Source: Deinococcus sp. Arct2-2 (GTDB lineage: Bacteria; Deinococcota; Deinococci; Deinococcales; Deinococcaceae). From it: a DNA stretch of 64,000 bases. The stretch spans positions 1 to 64,000 of the forward strand of contig NZ_SSNW01000008.1 of NCBI RefSeq assembly GCF_004801315.1. The letters are read 5' to 3'. Position numbers and translations under genes: made by a program. Under the pieces are notes generated by a model. The model was not told the origin of the DNA. It did not search any database and saw only the letters and a list, made by a program, of their open reading frames with translations. Shown here piece after piece: positions 52,450 to 61,467 of this stretch. How positions within the stretch are numbered: the stretch's first letter is position 1; the number at the start of each line of letters is the position of its first letter.

Positions 52450-53593
52450 GAGCAGGCACCTCCCGGAAGCGGTTCAGGCGCTGCCACCAAGGCGTGCCGC
52501 TGCGGCTGGGCGGGGGTTCGGGTGCGTTCCCAGGCGCTTTGACGGGCAAGCCATGCTCGATCAGTTGCGTCAGCGCCCAAGCTGAGAGGCCCAAGCAACT
52601 CGACAGCCCCGTAGAGCGGATGCCCGCCAGATGCAGCAACCGGGGCACACGGCTAGAAAATTCGCAGATGTAGTTGTGCGGCTGCCCCACCGGACGCAGG
52701 CCCGCCCAAGCGTCTTCCACACGTTCACCCTCCAGAATCGGCAGCACTTCACTGGCCTTCTGGTGCAGCGCAGGCAGCGCAGACAGGTGCGGCGTCCAGT
52801 CCGATTTGTCGTGCTGATCCACAGCCGTCGGGCCAGCACACAAGTACCCGTAGAGGGTGGGGAAGACCAACACCCCTTTGGTAAACGCATTGGGAACCGG
52901 CAAAAGTATGTGCTGAATCAGGCGCGCCGTGCCTTCACCGAACACCACGAACTCGCCCCGGCGTGGCGTAATGCTGAAGCCCTCCTCTCCCAATTCATCG
53001 GCAAACAAACCGGCGCAGTTCACGACGAACCTTGCCGTGAGGCTGCCCTGTGGCCCCCATACGCGCACGCCGTCTTCAGCCGTTTCGGTGCTCTCCACCT
53101 TCCAACCGAGGCGCACCTCAATCCCGTGCAGCAAGCGGGTCACCACTTCATACGGATCGGTGATCGCCTCACTGGGAATATGCAGGCTGGCGCGGGCGTG
53201 ACTGTGGGGTTCTGCGGCGCGGGTGGCTCGTTCGTCTAGTATTTTTGTCTGCACACCGTTCAGGGCGGCTTTCTGGGCAAGGTCGGCAAGCTGCGCCGCT
53301 TCATCGTCTGTGTGGGCCAGCAGCAGCGCCCCCGGTACCCGGTAAGGAATCTTCAGCTCGTCAAAAATATGCGGCCAGCGCCCCGCCTGATCGCGGATCA
53401 TCTGCGTTTCGAAGGTGCCCGGCGGCGAGTCGAACCCCGTGTGCAAGACCCCCGAATTAGACCGACTCACCCCGGCCCCCAACTCCTGCTCACGCTCCAG
53501 CACCAGCACGTCATACCCGGCGCGGCGCAGGTCATAGGCCACAGCCGCGCCGACCAACCCCGCTCCCACCACGATCACGTCAAATTCGGTCAT
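52433..53593 (-). CDS. FAD-dependent oxidoreductase (GlpA/GlpD/LhgO-like)
   Basis: A 386-residue flavoprotein. The dinucleotide fold VIVVGAGLVGAAVAYDLRRA, the SRSNSGVLHTGFD loop and FVVNCAGLFADELG place it in the DAO family next to glycerol-3-phosphate and 2-hydroxyglutarate oxidases. GGAGAAGCC precedes the ATG. There is no iron-sulfur tail. Together with the FGGY kinase it probably oxidises a phosphorylated polyol or a hydroxyacid. A palindrome lies about 180 bases upstream (53772-53787). Confidence 0.85.
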   Translation of the reverse strand: MTEFDVIVVGAGLVGAAVAYDLRRAGYDVLVLEREQELGAGVSRSNSGVLHTGFDSPPGTFETQMIRDQAGRWPHIFDELKIPYRVPGALLLAHTDDEAAQLADLAQKAALNGVQTKILDERATRAAEPHSHARASLHIPSEAITDPYEVVTRLLHGIEVRLGWKVESTETAEDGVRVWGPQGSLTARFVVNCAGLFADELGEEGFSITPRRGEFVVFGEGTARLIQHILLPVPNAFTKGVLVFPTLYGYLCAGPTAVDQHDKSDWTPHLSALPALHQKASEVLPILEGERVEDAWAGLRPVGQPHNYICEFSSRVPRLLHLAGIRSTGLSSCLGLSAWALTQLIEHGLPVKAPGNAPEPPPSRSGTPWWQRLNRFREVPALVSRP

Positions 53594-54001
53594 GGCTTCT
53601 CCATTTATCAGTTGTGGTCAGTCAGGTGCAGCCGTTCTCACTCTGAAACGAATCCGGGCGGCGCGGTACAGCTCACAGAGAATTGGCAGGACAGGCGAGT
53701 TGATGAGCGGTTCCGGTGTACGGTTTATCGGGATTGAGTTTGTGTCGCCTCAGGCACCCATTCAACTCCTTTTGACATGCAAGTCAAGTGTAAACCAAAG
53801 CTGTCAAGTCGGCGGCCAGTCGCTTAGCTTGTATCTGGTTTCTGTGACGAAAGCACACTGACTCTAGCGCGATGTCCTACCAACCGCGCCTTCAGTCTGC
53901 CCGATGTGCCCCAGCACTGGCAGCGATTCCCAGCAAAAACGGAATCACCAGCCATCTAATTTTTGGTCGGAAGCCCCCGAATTGTGGCTTTCGGTTTTCC
54001 C
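53594..54001. other. Intergenic region upstream of the kinase-dehydrogenase operon
   Basis: About 400 bases with no convincing gene. The only clear signal is the palindrome at 53772-53787. 53800-54001 is also the 3' side of the PP2C gene and shows no intrinsic terminator. Confidence 0.5.
53772..53787. promoter_or_regulatory. Palindromic operator candidate
   Basis: TTGACATGCAAGTCAA is a 16-bp inverted repeat with one mismatched pair. On the minus strand a second TTGACA lies about 25 bases upstream (near 53811). It differs from the TGCATACGTATGCA operators, though both centre on TGCA/ATGC-like cores. Confidence 0.55.
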
Positions 54002-56011
54002 CTACCTCTGCCGCTCAATCACGAGGGCCGTTGCATTGTCCGGTGCGCCTGATTCCAGACTCAGTTCGATCAGGCGGTCTACGATCCGTTGCAGAGAGGG
54101 TTCATGGAGCAAAATATCGTGCAGCACGGGCGGGAGCACCTCTCCCCAGACGCCATCGGAAATCAGCAAGACGCGGCTCCCTACAGGCAGTTCCAGCGGC
54201 TCGGGCAACACCTGAACATAGTTGTCCTGCGCGGCCCGCAAGCTGCCCAGCGAACGCAAAACCTTGTTGCGCTCGGGGCTGACTTGGGCTTCGTCCGCCG
54301 TCATCTGACCGCTGGCAACCATTGCGGCCACATAAGAATGGTCTTTGCTGAGCTGCTGCACCGCCCCGTTTTGAGCCACGTAAGCACGGGTATCGCCTAC
54401 ATGCGCCATGTGCAGTTGCGTGCCGCGAATCTCTACGCCGGTGATGGTGCAGCCTCCGTCTCGGCCCTGCATATCGGTCAGGACAGCTGCATTGGCCTCC
54501 CAGACTAGGGTTTCGAGTGATGAAGCCTCAAAGGAAGTGGTTTCTGAAGTCAGAAAAGCCCGAATTGCTGCTTGGCTCGCCACTTCGCCCGCTGCCATAC
54601 CGCCCATACCGTCCGAAACGACGGCCCGCAACACCAGTTCTCCGCCGCCGTGTTCCCCGATTTGACGCCACACGAACCCGTAGGAATCTTCATTGATGGG
54701 CCGTTCAGGGTTGAGGCCGATGTCGGTGGCCCCTGCCAACTGATAGACCGGCAATTTGGTGGCCGCTGTTTTGAGGGTCGCCAGCAGTTCAGCCGGAGTT
54801 AAGCGCTGCGGCAAGGGAGCCAACATCCCGTTCAACAGTTGGGGCACGCCCGACGCATTGATGCCTGCCAGCACAATAGAAGACGGCCCCTCGGCGGGGA
54901 GCGGTTGCCCGGTGAGCCACTGAAAAAACAGTGCGCCCAGCAGATACACGCCGCTTTTTGCCTGTGCAGGCTGCCCTTCTTGCACTTCAGGCGGCGTAAA
55001 ACTGTCGCGCAAAGTGGGCTGAACCGCTTCGCCTAGCCGCGCCACTTGCGGCGGCGTCCTCAGTTTCAAGCCCTCGCGGGTCAGGTGTAGGCTGGCTGGG
55101 TCAAGGTCTGTCACCGCGTAGCCCTGTTTTTCCAGCGCGAATAACAGCCGCGCCAAGTCGGTCAGGTGCGCCCGCGCCGTCTCTGCACCAAGTGGCAGGG
55201 TCAGGGGCGTGCCCTCGGTGGGAGCCACAACCCACAAGTCGCCCGCCGAGGTCAGTTTGGGCAGCAAACGGTGAGGCCGCAACCCCGCCCACAACGGCGC
55301 GGGGCGCACATACACGTCCACACTGGGGCCAGCGCCGAGCGCATTGGCGCTAAACCACCCGCGTCCCAAATCCTGATTGAGCTGGTAGCCGCTGACCACT
55401 TGCCCCGCCTGCGGGCCTTGCACAGCGACGGTGGGTGCGTAGGTCTCTTCCTCCAGCTCGCCCGTCGCAAAGCTGGAGGAATCAGTGGAAGCCTGTGTGG
55501 GTGAGGCTTCCGGTGTCAAAGGCGGCACTACTGGGGCTAAAGGCGTCTCATCCCTCGGAATGTCTGTTCTGCTGTCTACGGGCAGAATCGCTGCAACTGG
55601 GTTTGAAGTCGCTGGACTCTCCGGAAGTGCTGGAGTTTCTGAAATGGCTGGTGTATCCAAAACGGCTGGCACAGCTAAGACAACCGGACTCTCCAACCCT
55701 GCCGAGGCGTCCGAATCCACCGCGCTGGCTTCAGCCTCGGAGCTGTTCAACTCTTCCACGTCGGCGGCCTCAGCAGTGCCCACCACTTCCGGCGCAGTAG
55801 GAAACACATAATCCACGTCTAGCGGGCTGTCTTCGGGTTGTTCGGCAGGCAACAGCTCTGGCGTTTTTTCCGGTTCGGGCAGTGTCGGCCTTGGGGGCAG
55901 CGTCAACGCCTGGGGTGCTTCGGGCGGCTGAGTTTCGGTGGGCAGCGTTTCAGGCGTCGGGGCTGGTTCTGGGGCTGCCAAATCCTGCGGTGCATCGTCA
56001 GGCTGGGTCAT
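54002..56011 (-). CDS. Pseudokinase-PP2C fusion phosphatase
   Basis: A 669-residue protein. Residues 1-190 are Pro/Glu/Ser-rich and disordered. Residues about 205-415 look like a degenerate protein kinase: VSGYQLNQDLGRGWFSANAL where the glycine loop should be, VTDLDPASLHL in place of HRD-K-x-x-N, no DFG, then FTPPEVQEG and SGVYLLGALFFQWLTGQPLP like the activation-end and F-helix. Residues about 425-669 form a complete PP2C domain with NPERPINEDSYG, VVSDGMGGMAAGEVAS, HVGDTRAY and DNATALVI, a metal-dependent Ser/Thr phosphatase. It ends the VWA-kinase-FHA operon and should reverse that kinase. Stop is TAG. Confidence 0.85.
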   Translation of the reverse strand: MTQPDDAPQDLAAPEPAPTPETLPTETQPPEAPQALTLPPRPTLPEPEKTPELLPAEQPEDSPLDVDYVFPTAPEVVGTAEAADVEELNSSEAEASAVDSDASAGLESPVVLAVPAVLDTPAISETPALPESPATSNPVAAILPVDSRTDIPRDETPLAPVVPPLTPEASPTQASTDSSSFATGELEEETYAPTVAVQGPQAGQVVSGYQLNQDLGRGWFSANALGAGPSVDVYVRPAPLWAGLRPHRLLPKLTSAGDLWVVAPTEGTPLTLPLGAETARAHLTDLARLLFALEKQGYAVTDLDPASLHLTREGLKLRTPPQVARLGEAVQPTLRDSFTPPEVQEGQPAQAKSGVYLLGALFFQWLTGQPLPAEGPSSIVLAGINASGVPQLLNGMLAPLPQRLTPAELLATLKTAATKLPVYQLAGATDIGLNPERPINEDSYGFVWRQIGEHGGGELVLRAVVSDGMGGMAAGEVASQAAIRAFLTSETTSFEASSLETLVWEANAAVLTDMQGRDGGCTITGVEIRGTQLHMAHVGDTRAYVAQNGAVQQLSKDHSYVAAMVASGQMTADEAQVSPERNKVLRSLGSLRAAQDNYVQVLPEPLELPVGSRVLLISDGVWGEVLPPVLHDILLHEPSLQRIVDRLIELSLESGAPDNATALVIERQR

Positions 56012-56012
56012 T

Positions 56013-56867
56013 TCAGCTCTGGTGGAACATCAGCATCAGGTTGCCGAAAGCCAATTCGTCGCCGTCTGCCAGCGTCGTGGGTTCCTGAAGGCGCGGCGAA
56101 AATCCGGCTTCGCCTTTGCGCTTGATGTACACGCCGTTGGTAGACCCGAGGTCGCGCACTGCCCACACGCCTTGTTCGCGGGACAGCTCGGCGTGGCGGC
56201 GCGAAATATGCTCCTGCCCGCCGAGGCCGCTGAGATCGATGTCTACTGGCCCACTGGACGCGTCGAAGCGCCCCACCACCAAGTGGTCGCCTTGCAGCGG
56301 AATGAACTCGCCGGTGGGCGCACCAAATTTTTTGATGCCCAGCTTGGCTTCTCCAGTGAGGACGGGGGCTGGTGCGGGCGTTTCAGCGGCAGGCGCAGCG
56401 GCGATTTCAGAGGCGGGCAGGTCGGACGGGGCCACTTCAGCTACCGTCGCTTCAGAGGCGGCCACTTCGGGCGCAGCTCCTTCAGACACAGCTCCTTCAG
56501 ACACAGCTCCTTCAGACACAGGGGCTTGCGCCGCTGGTTCTGAACCCGTGCCTTCAGCAAATGCGCCGCCTACAGGCGCGGCTTCTTGGGCACGTTCTGT
56601 CGGTGCGGTACTTTCAGTTACAGGCGTTTCAGACACAGGGTTCTCAGATACTGGAGCTTCAGACACCGCAGCCTCGGCTTGCGGCGTTGCCTCGGTTCCA
56701 GAGGATGCAGCCCCGGCGGAGTCCACTTGGGGAACGGCTTCGGGTGAAGCCTCCACCGTTGCGGCGGGCGTGGGCGCAGTGGCCGCAGACAATTCGACGC
56801 CGCAGCCTTCGCAGTAGGTGGTGCCTTCGGGGTTGGCGGTGCCGCAGACGGTGCAAAGAATGGTCAT
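56013..56867 (-). CDS. Zinc-ribbon and FHA-domain protein
   Basis: A 284-residue adaptor. An N-terminal zinc ribbon (CTVCGTANPEGTTYCEGCG) is followed by about 160 residues of Ala/Glu/Ser/Pro-rich repeats, with short units such as VSEGA and SENPVSETPV. The C-terminal FHA domain (about 185-284) has VVGRFDAS, EHISRRHAELS and DLGSTNGVYIK, the phosphothreonine-binding residues. It should bind targets phosphorylated by the adjacent kinase. The repeat DNA contains three tandem 15-base copies near 56488-56520, a likely site of length change. Confidence 0.88.
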   Translation of the reverse strand: MTILCTVCGTANPEGTTYCEGCGVELSAATAPTPAATVEASPEAVPQVDSAGAASSGTEATPQAEAAVSEAPVSENPVSETPVTESTAPTERAQEAAPVGGAFAEGTGSEPAAQAPVSEGAVSEGAVSEGAAPEVAASEATVAEVAPSDLPASEIAAAPAAETPAPAPVLTGEAKLGIKKFGAPTGEFIPLQGDHLVVGRFDASSGPVDIDLSGLGGQEHISRRHAELSREQGVWAVRDLGSTNGVYIKRKGEAGFSPRLQEPTTLADGDELAFGNLMLMFHQS

Positions 56868-56918
56868 GGTGGTTCCTCCGGGGAAGTGAGAGTGGACGGG
56901 TTGGGTTGAGACTCAACG

Positions 56919-58577
56919 TTAGAGCGAGATTCGTCGGATGAGGATGAGAAAAATGAGGGCAAGATCTGCCGCCCCGATGCTGGCGCTGATGACGGTGGGC
57001 CAGTTGAGACCTGCCCCTTGGGTATAAAAGTAAGCTCCTGCCGCCGCTGCAATGGGCAGAGCCACCGGCAAAGCGAACCACAGCAGCCAGCCCGCGACGG
57101 CCCCAAACACTGCGCCCAATGCGGCGGCTAAGGCGTATTGGGGGGGCTGAACAGGAGCGGCAAAATACGCTTCGGCAGACAAGGCCGCAACTGCTCCGCC
57201 CAGCAGCGTGCCTAATACGATAAAGACGGTGCGCGACACTGGGGCGCGAGGTTTTTCAGTTGGCACAGCAGCGGGAATGGACTCAGGGACAGCGGCAGGT
57301 GGCGGCAGAGGAACGGGCGTTGGTGGGGCAACGGGAGCGGCTGGAACGGGTACTGGTGCGGGAATGCGGGCCTGGGCAGCGGGAGCTGGAGGGACGACTT
57401 TGGGGGCCGGAGGGACTGGCCGGGGGGGCGCGGGCTGGGGAGGTGCAGGTTTGACAGGCGCAGGCTTAGGCGGCTTGGGTTGAGGCTGTACGGGCTTCGG
57501 CGGAACGACGGCGGGCTGCACCGGAGCAGGTTTCGGTTTGGGTGCGGCTGGCCGGGGTACAGGCGGTTGAGGGGCCGGAGGTTGAGGAGCTGGGGGCCGG
57601 GGAACAGGAGGAGCCGGTGGAGGGGGAGCGCCAGTCCTAGGCCTGGTCGTCGGTGCAGCCAAGATCGCCAACAACGCTTCGGCGCTCTGGGGACGGTCTT
57701 CTACGCGCAGAGCCATCGCCTGCGTCACGGCGCGGCGCAGTCCCGGCAAGGTGGAATCGGGCAGGGGCGGGAGGGGCGTGCCCAGCATCAGGTCGGTGGC
57801 GGGCGGCGGCATTTGCCCGGTCAACGCGTGCAGCAGGGTGGCCCCCAGCGCGTAGATATCGGTGTAAGGCCCGAATCTGCCCGAGTTGCCGTACTGTTCC
57901 AGCGGCGCGTAACCGGGCGTGACCAGCCGGGTATGGCTCAGCGTTTTGCCCTTCACGAAGGCCCGCACCGAGCCGAAATCGATCAGGACGATGCGCCCGG
58001 TCTGGTTAAAAAAGATGTTGTCGGGCTTGATGTCGCGGTGCAGCAACCCCCGCTGATGGATCACTTCCAGTGTCTTGGCTACCGAACGGGCCACCTCGAA
58101 CACCACGTCGGGGGGCATGGGGCCGCGCTTTTCGATCAGGCCGCCGAGGGTGCTGCCCTCCAAGAATTCCATCACCAAGTAGGCGGTGCTGTTTTCCTCG
58201 AAGTAATTCATCACCTTCACGATGCCGGGATCGTTGAAGCTCGCCAGCACTTTGGCTTCGTCCAGAAAGCCTTTTTTGGTGGTCTGGTACTCGGCACTGG
58301 TAATGTTGCCCGGCGCGACTACCGTTTTGCTGCGCCGCGAAGACCCGTCTAAAAACAGCTCTTTAATGGCGACTTTGAGGCCCAGCCGGGTGTCTTCTCC
58401 GGCGTAGGTGATACCGAAGCCGCCCTGTCCTAGCACCCGGTTGAGGGTGTACTGACCGCCCACCAGCGCCGTGCCAGTGGGCAAGGCCACCAGCCCGGAA
58501 GCGGTCAGCGGTGCGCCGCAGGTGTGGCAGACCGTTTCGCCGGGCTGGACAGCAGCGCCGCAGACGGGGCAGTTCAC
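56919..58577 (-). CDS. Ser/Thr protein kinase, PknB-like, with zinc ribbon and membrane tail
   Basis: A 552-residue kinase. Zinc ribbon CPVCGAAVQPGETVCHTCG (3-21), then a full kinase domain: GQGGFG (50-55), K72 in VAIKE, HRDIKPDN (180-187), DFG (200-202) and the TPGYAPLEQY activation end. Residues about 310-430 are a long Pro/Ala/Lys-rich linker with PKP and PAPP units. The last 100 residues contain about four membrane helices, so the kinase faces the cytoplasm from a membrane anchor. All catalytic residues are present. It is the only active kinase in the operon, partnered by FHA, PP2C and VWA genes. Confidence 0.92.
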   Translation of the reverse strand: MNCPVCGAAVQPGETVCHTCGAPLTASGLVALPTGTALVGGQYTLNRVLGQGGFGITYAGEDTRLGLKVAIKELFLDGSSRRSKTVVAPGNITSAEYQTTKKGFLDEAKVLASFNDPGIVKVMNYFEENSTAYLVMEFLEGSTLGGLIEKRGPMPPDVVFEVARSVAKTLEVIHQRGLLHRDIKPDNIFFNQTGRIVLIDFGSVRAFVKGKTLSHTRLVTPGYAPLEQYGNSGRFGPYTDIYALGATLLHALTGQMPPPATDLMLGTPLPPLPDSTLPGLRRAVTQAMALRVEDRPQSAEALLAILAAPTTRPRTGAPPPPAPPVPRPPAPQPPAPQPPVPRPAAPKPKPAPVQPAVVPPKPVQPQPKPPKPAPVKPAPPQPAPPRPVPPAPKVVPPAPAAQARIPAPVPVPAAPVAPPTPVPLPPPAAVPESIPAAVPTEKPRAPVSRTVFIVLGTLLGGAVAALSAEAYFAAPVQPPQYALAAALGAVFGAVAGWLLWFALPVALPIAAAAGAYFYTQGAGLNWPTVISASIGAADLALIFLILIRRISL

Positions 58578-58581
58578 CGAC

Positions 58582-59964
58582 CTAAGCTCCGGTCAGCTTG
58601 CGGATTTCTTCGTCGGTGGGCAGGCCGCCCCCGCCCGCTTTGAGGGTCTGCGTTTTCGCGCCCAGCCGCATGGTTTTGGCCGTGCCGAGGCTGATGGTCT
58701 TGCTGCTGCCCAGTTCTCCGATAGCGCGGTCGAGTACCTGCGTCATTGCGCCGTTGCCGAGGCGCTGGGTCATGTTGCGGGCCTGTTCGAGGGTCTTGGC
58801 AGCCTGTTCGGGGTTGCTCTGCGCTTCGCGGCTGGCCTGCGCCACCAAGCTTTCGATATTGCGCTGCTGCACCCACTGCATCACGTCGCCGTCTACCCGC
58901 GCCGCCATCGTTTCGTCTCCGGTAAATTCCACCACCACGTCCAGCGGCGGCAATTCGCCCCGGTAGTTCGCCCCGGGAACCTCGTAGGTCAGGCCCAATT
59001 GGGCCAGTCGCATGCGGGCCGCAGGGCGCTCCGGCAGGGTGAATTCCAGAATATAGGCCGCGCCCGTTCCGGCTTCCACGTTGCCGAGTTGCAGCGGGCC
59101 GTCCGTTTTGGTCACTTCGGTCTGGGTGGGCTGCACACGGGTCACGCGCTCCAGTACCACGTCCTTCACGGCCCGCACGGTCAGCGCCACGTTGGTCACG
59201 ACCTCGTTGGCCGCCTGCTGAAGGTCGCCCAGCAGCGCGGCGGGAAGGTCGGAGGCCCGGACAGCGGGAGGCTGCGGGTTTTGGTTGTCGGGCACCACGT
59301 CTATCGGTTGGCCCTGCGTGCGGTCTGTAATCTCCGTCAGTAGCTCGGTGTTCACGTCGTCGCCCACGCCAATCGTCGTTACCGACACCTGCATGCCGGC
59401 CAGCACGCCCGCTTGCTCCTGCACCACCTCGGAATCGAAGGCCTGCCCATCGGTCAGCAGCACCATTCGGCGGCTGCCCGATTCGGTTTGCAGCACCTTC
59501 GCTCCGGCCTTCATGCCCGCGCCCATCTGCGTTCCGCCCGAATACCAATCGAGCTGATCGGTGGCTTTCAGCAGGGCTGCCCGGTCGGTGGCCGCCGTAA
59601 ACGGCACGAGAACTTCGGCCAAATCATCGAACTTTACGAGGGCGAGGCGGTCTTGCGGCTGAATCAGGTCTGAGGTGATGATGCCCCGGAGTGCCTCGGT
59701 GACCAGTTGCAACTTGTTTTTGCCGCCGCGCACGATTTCATACCGCTGACCATCGACAACGGTCGTCTGCCCGGTGTGTTCCGTCGGCTCGGTCACGACT
59801 TCGCGCATAGAGCCGGACGTGTCCACCACAAAGACCACCGACAAATCGGGCCGTGCCTGCATCGCCTCTTGGTCGGGTGAGAGGTTGAGCAGGACAAATA
59901 ACTTCTGACCTGCGGTGTGGGCCAGTAAAAATTCTCGGTGGGGCCGCATTGTGGCATTGAGCAT
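58582..59964 (-). CDS. VWA-domain protein
   Basis: A 460-residue protein from ATG 59964, after AGGAGG. A beta-sandwich-like start (MLNATMRPHREFLL) leads to a von Willebrand A domain with intact MIDAS DTSGSM (48-53), later threonine and the LTDGQAFDS turn, so it should bind a divalent metal and a partner protein. The C-terminal 150 residues are helical and contain TPR-like NPEQAAKTLEQARNMTQRL. No signal peptide or anchor. First gene of the phospho-signalling operon, 4 bases before the kinase gene. Confidence 0.88.
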   Translation of the reverse strand: MLNATMRPHREFLLAHTAGQKLFVLLNLSPDQEAMQARPDLSVVFVVDTSGSMREVVTEPTEHTGQTTVVDGQRYEIVRGGKNKLQLVTEALRGIITSDLIQPQDRLALVKFDDLAEVLVPFTAATDRAALLKATDQLDWYSGGTQMGAGMKAGAKVLQTESGSRRMVLLTDGQAFDSEVVQEQAGVLAGMQVSVTTIGVGDDVNTELLTEITDRTQGQPIDVVPDNQNPQPPAVRASDLPAALLGDLQQAANEVVTNVALTVRAVKDVVLERVTRVQPTQTEVTKTDGPLQLGNVEAGTGAAYILEFTLPERPAARMRLAQLGLTYEVPGANYRGELPPLDVVVEFTGDETMAARVDGDVMQWVQQRNIESLVAQASREAQSNPEQAAKTLEQARNMTQRLGNGAMTQVLDRAIGELGSSKTISLGTAKTMRLGAKTQTLKAGGGGLPTDEEIRKLTGA

Positions 59965-60087
59965 GAAGTGCCTCCTGAAGTGATTTTGCCCTAGTTGACA
60001 CCGCATGATAAGCAGTTCCACATTTCGGGTGCTGCACCGTTCTTTGGGACTCCTGTATGTTCGGGGGGACAGTCAGCGCCGCTCGGC

Positions 60088-61314
60088 TCAGGCTTCCTTC
60101 GCCTCCGCTCGTCCAGTGCCCGGAATACCGCGCAGGACGCTCAAAATCAGCAGCGTTCCGGCCACCGACAGCACGGCGCCCATCAGGTACGCCGCGCCGG
60201 GAAACCCGCGAGCGACTCCGGCGGCGTACACGGCTGTTGCCAGAATCGGCCCCACCACCGCCACCAGGCTGTTCAGGCTGGTAATCGCGCCCTGCACGCG
60301 CCCCTGCTCGGTTTCGCTGACTTGCCGGGAAATCAGACCTTGAATGGCAGGATTGGCTAGCCCGCCCAACGCGCCTACCACTAGCGAGGCGTACAGGAAC
60401 GCGCCGCTGCGGGCCACACTGAGTACCAAAAACTCGAAAATGGAAGCCACCAGCCCAGTGATGATGGTACGCCGGTCGCCAAAGCGGGCAATGAACGGCC
60501 CGATCAGGCCGCCCTGCACCGCTGCGGTCAGCAAGCCGAAAAACGCCAGCGCAAGGCCGTTTTGCCCCGGACTCCAGCTCAGCACTTTTTCGGTGTACAG
60601 CACCCACGTACTGAAGATGACTTGCCCCGCCAGCCCCAGCAGCACGAACGTCAGCGCGAGGCTGCGCAAAATCGGGTACTCTCCCAACGCCCGCAGAGGC
60701 AGCAGCGGATTCAGGTCGCTGCGCCGCATGCCTTTGGCGCGGGCACTGGCGGGCAAAGATTCCGGCAGCACGAAGAGGCCGTACACCACGTTCAGGCCGG
60801 TCATGGCCGCTGCCACCAAAAACGGCACCCGCAAGCCGTATTCACCCAGCAGGCCGCCCAGCGCGGGGCCAAGAATGAACCCCACGCCAAAGGTAGCCCC
60901 CAACAGGCCAAAGTTTTTGGCCCGGTCTTCGGGCGGCGATACGTCTGCGATGTAGGCGTTGGCCACCGTGAGGCTCGCCCCCGTAATGCCTGCCAACACG
61001 CGCCCCACGAACAGCCACGTCAGATTGGGAGCAAATGCCAACACCAAGTAGTCCAGCCCCATGCCCAGCAGGGCAAACAGCAGCACGGGCCGCCGCCCAA
61101 AGCGGTCGCTCAGGGCACCGAGGATCGGCGCGAAGATGAACTGCATCACCGCGTAAGCCGCCGTCAACAGCCCGATGGTCCGTGCGCCCGCCACCTCCGA
61201 TCCGGCCAGCGTCTTGACCAACCCCGGCAGCACCGGAATAATCAATCCGATCCCGATGATGTCGATCAGGGCGGTCAGCAAAATAAAGATCAGGGCGGCA
61301 GGACGAGAACGCAT
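60088..61314 (-). CDS. MFS efflux transporter, TetA-like
   Basis: A 408-residue pump started at [20 protein letters not shown] (61314). Twelve membrane segments are visible. Motif [17 protein letters not shown] and motif [17 protein letters not shown] point to the 12-segment drug:H+ antiporter group that includes TetA. The substrate cannot be told. An ATG 26 codons upstream is open but adds a poor leader. It is a single gene convergent with none and followed by the VWA operon on the same strand. Confidence 0.88.
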   Translation of the reverse strand: MRSRPAALIFILLTALIDIIGIGLIIPVLPGLVKTLAGSEVAGARTIGLLTAAYAVMQFIFAPILGALSDRFGRRPVLLFALLGMGLDYLVLAFAPNLTWLFVGRVLAGITGASLTVANAYIADVSPPEDRAKNFGLLGATFGVGFILGPALGGLLGEYGLRVPFLVAAAMTGLNVVYGLFVLPESLPASARAKGMRRSDLNPLLPLRALGEYPILRSLALTFVLLGLAGQVIFSTWVLYTEKVLSWSPGQNGLALAFFGLLTAAVQGGLIGPFIARFGDRRTIITGLVASIFEFLVLSVARSGAFLYASLVVGALGGLANPAIQGLISRQVSETEQGRVQGAITSLNSLVAVVGPILATAVYAAGVARGFPGAAYLMGAVLSVAGTLLILSVLRGIPGTGRAEAKEA

Positions 61315-61467
61315 CTGGCCCAGTGTAGTACCACAAGTGCCAAGCAACCGAGTTGTTTGACTGAGCCGAGGCGTGGGGCGAGGGGAAAGCAAAAGGACGG
61401 CGTTCGAGTGATTTTCCCCGTCGCTTAGTAGGGGCGAGGGGGAATCACAACTGCTTGAATGCTCTCC

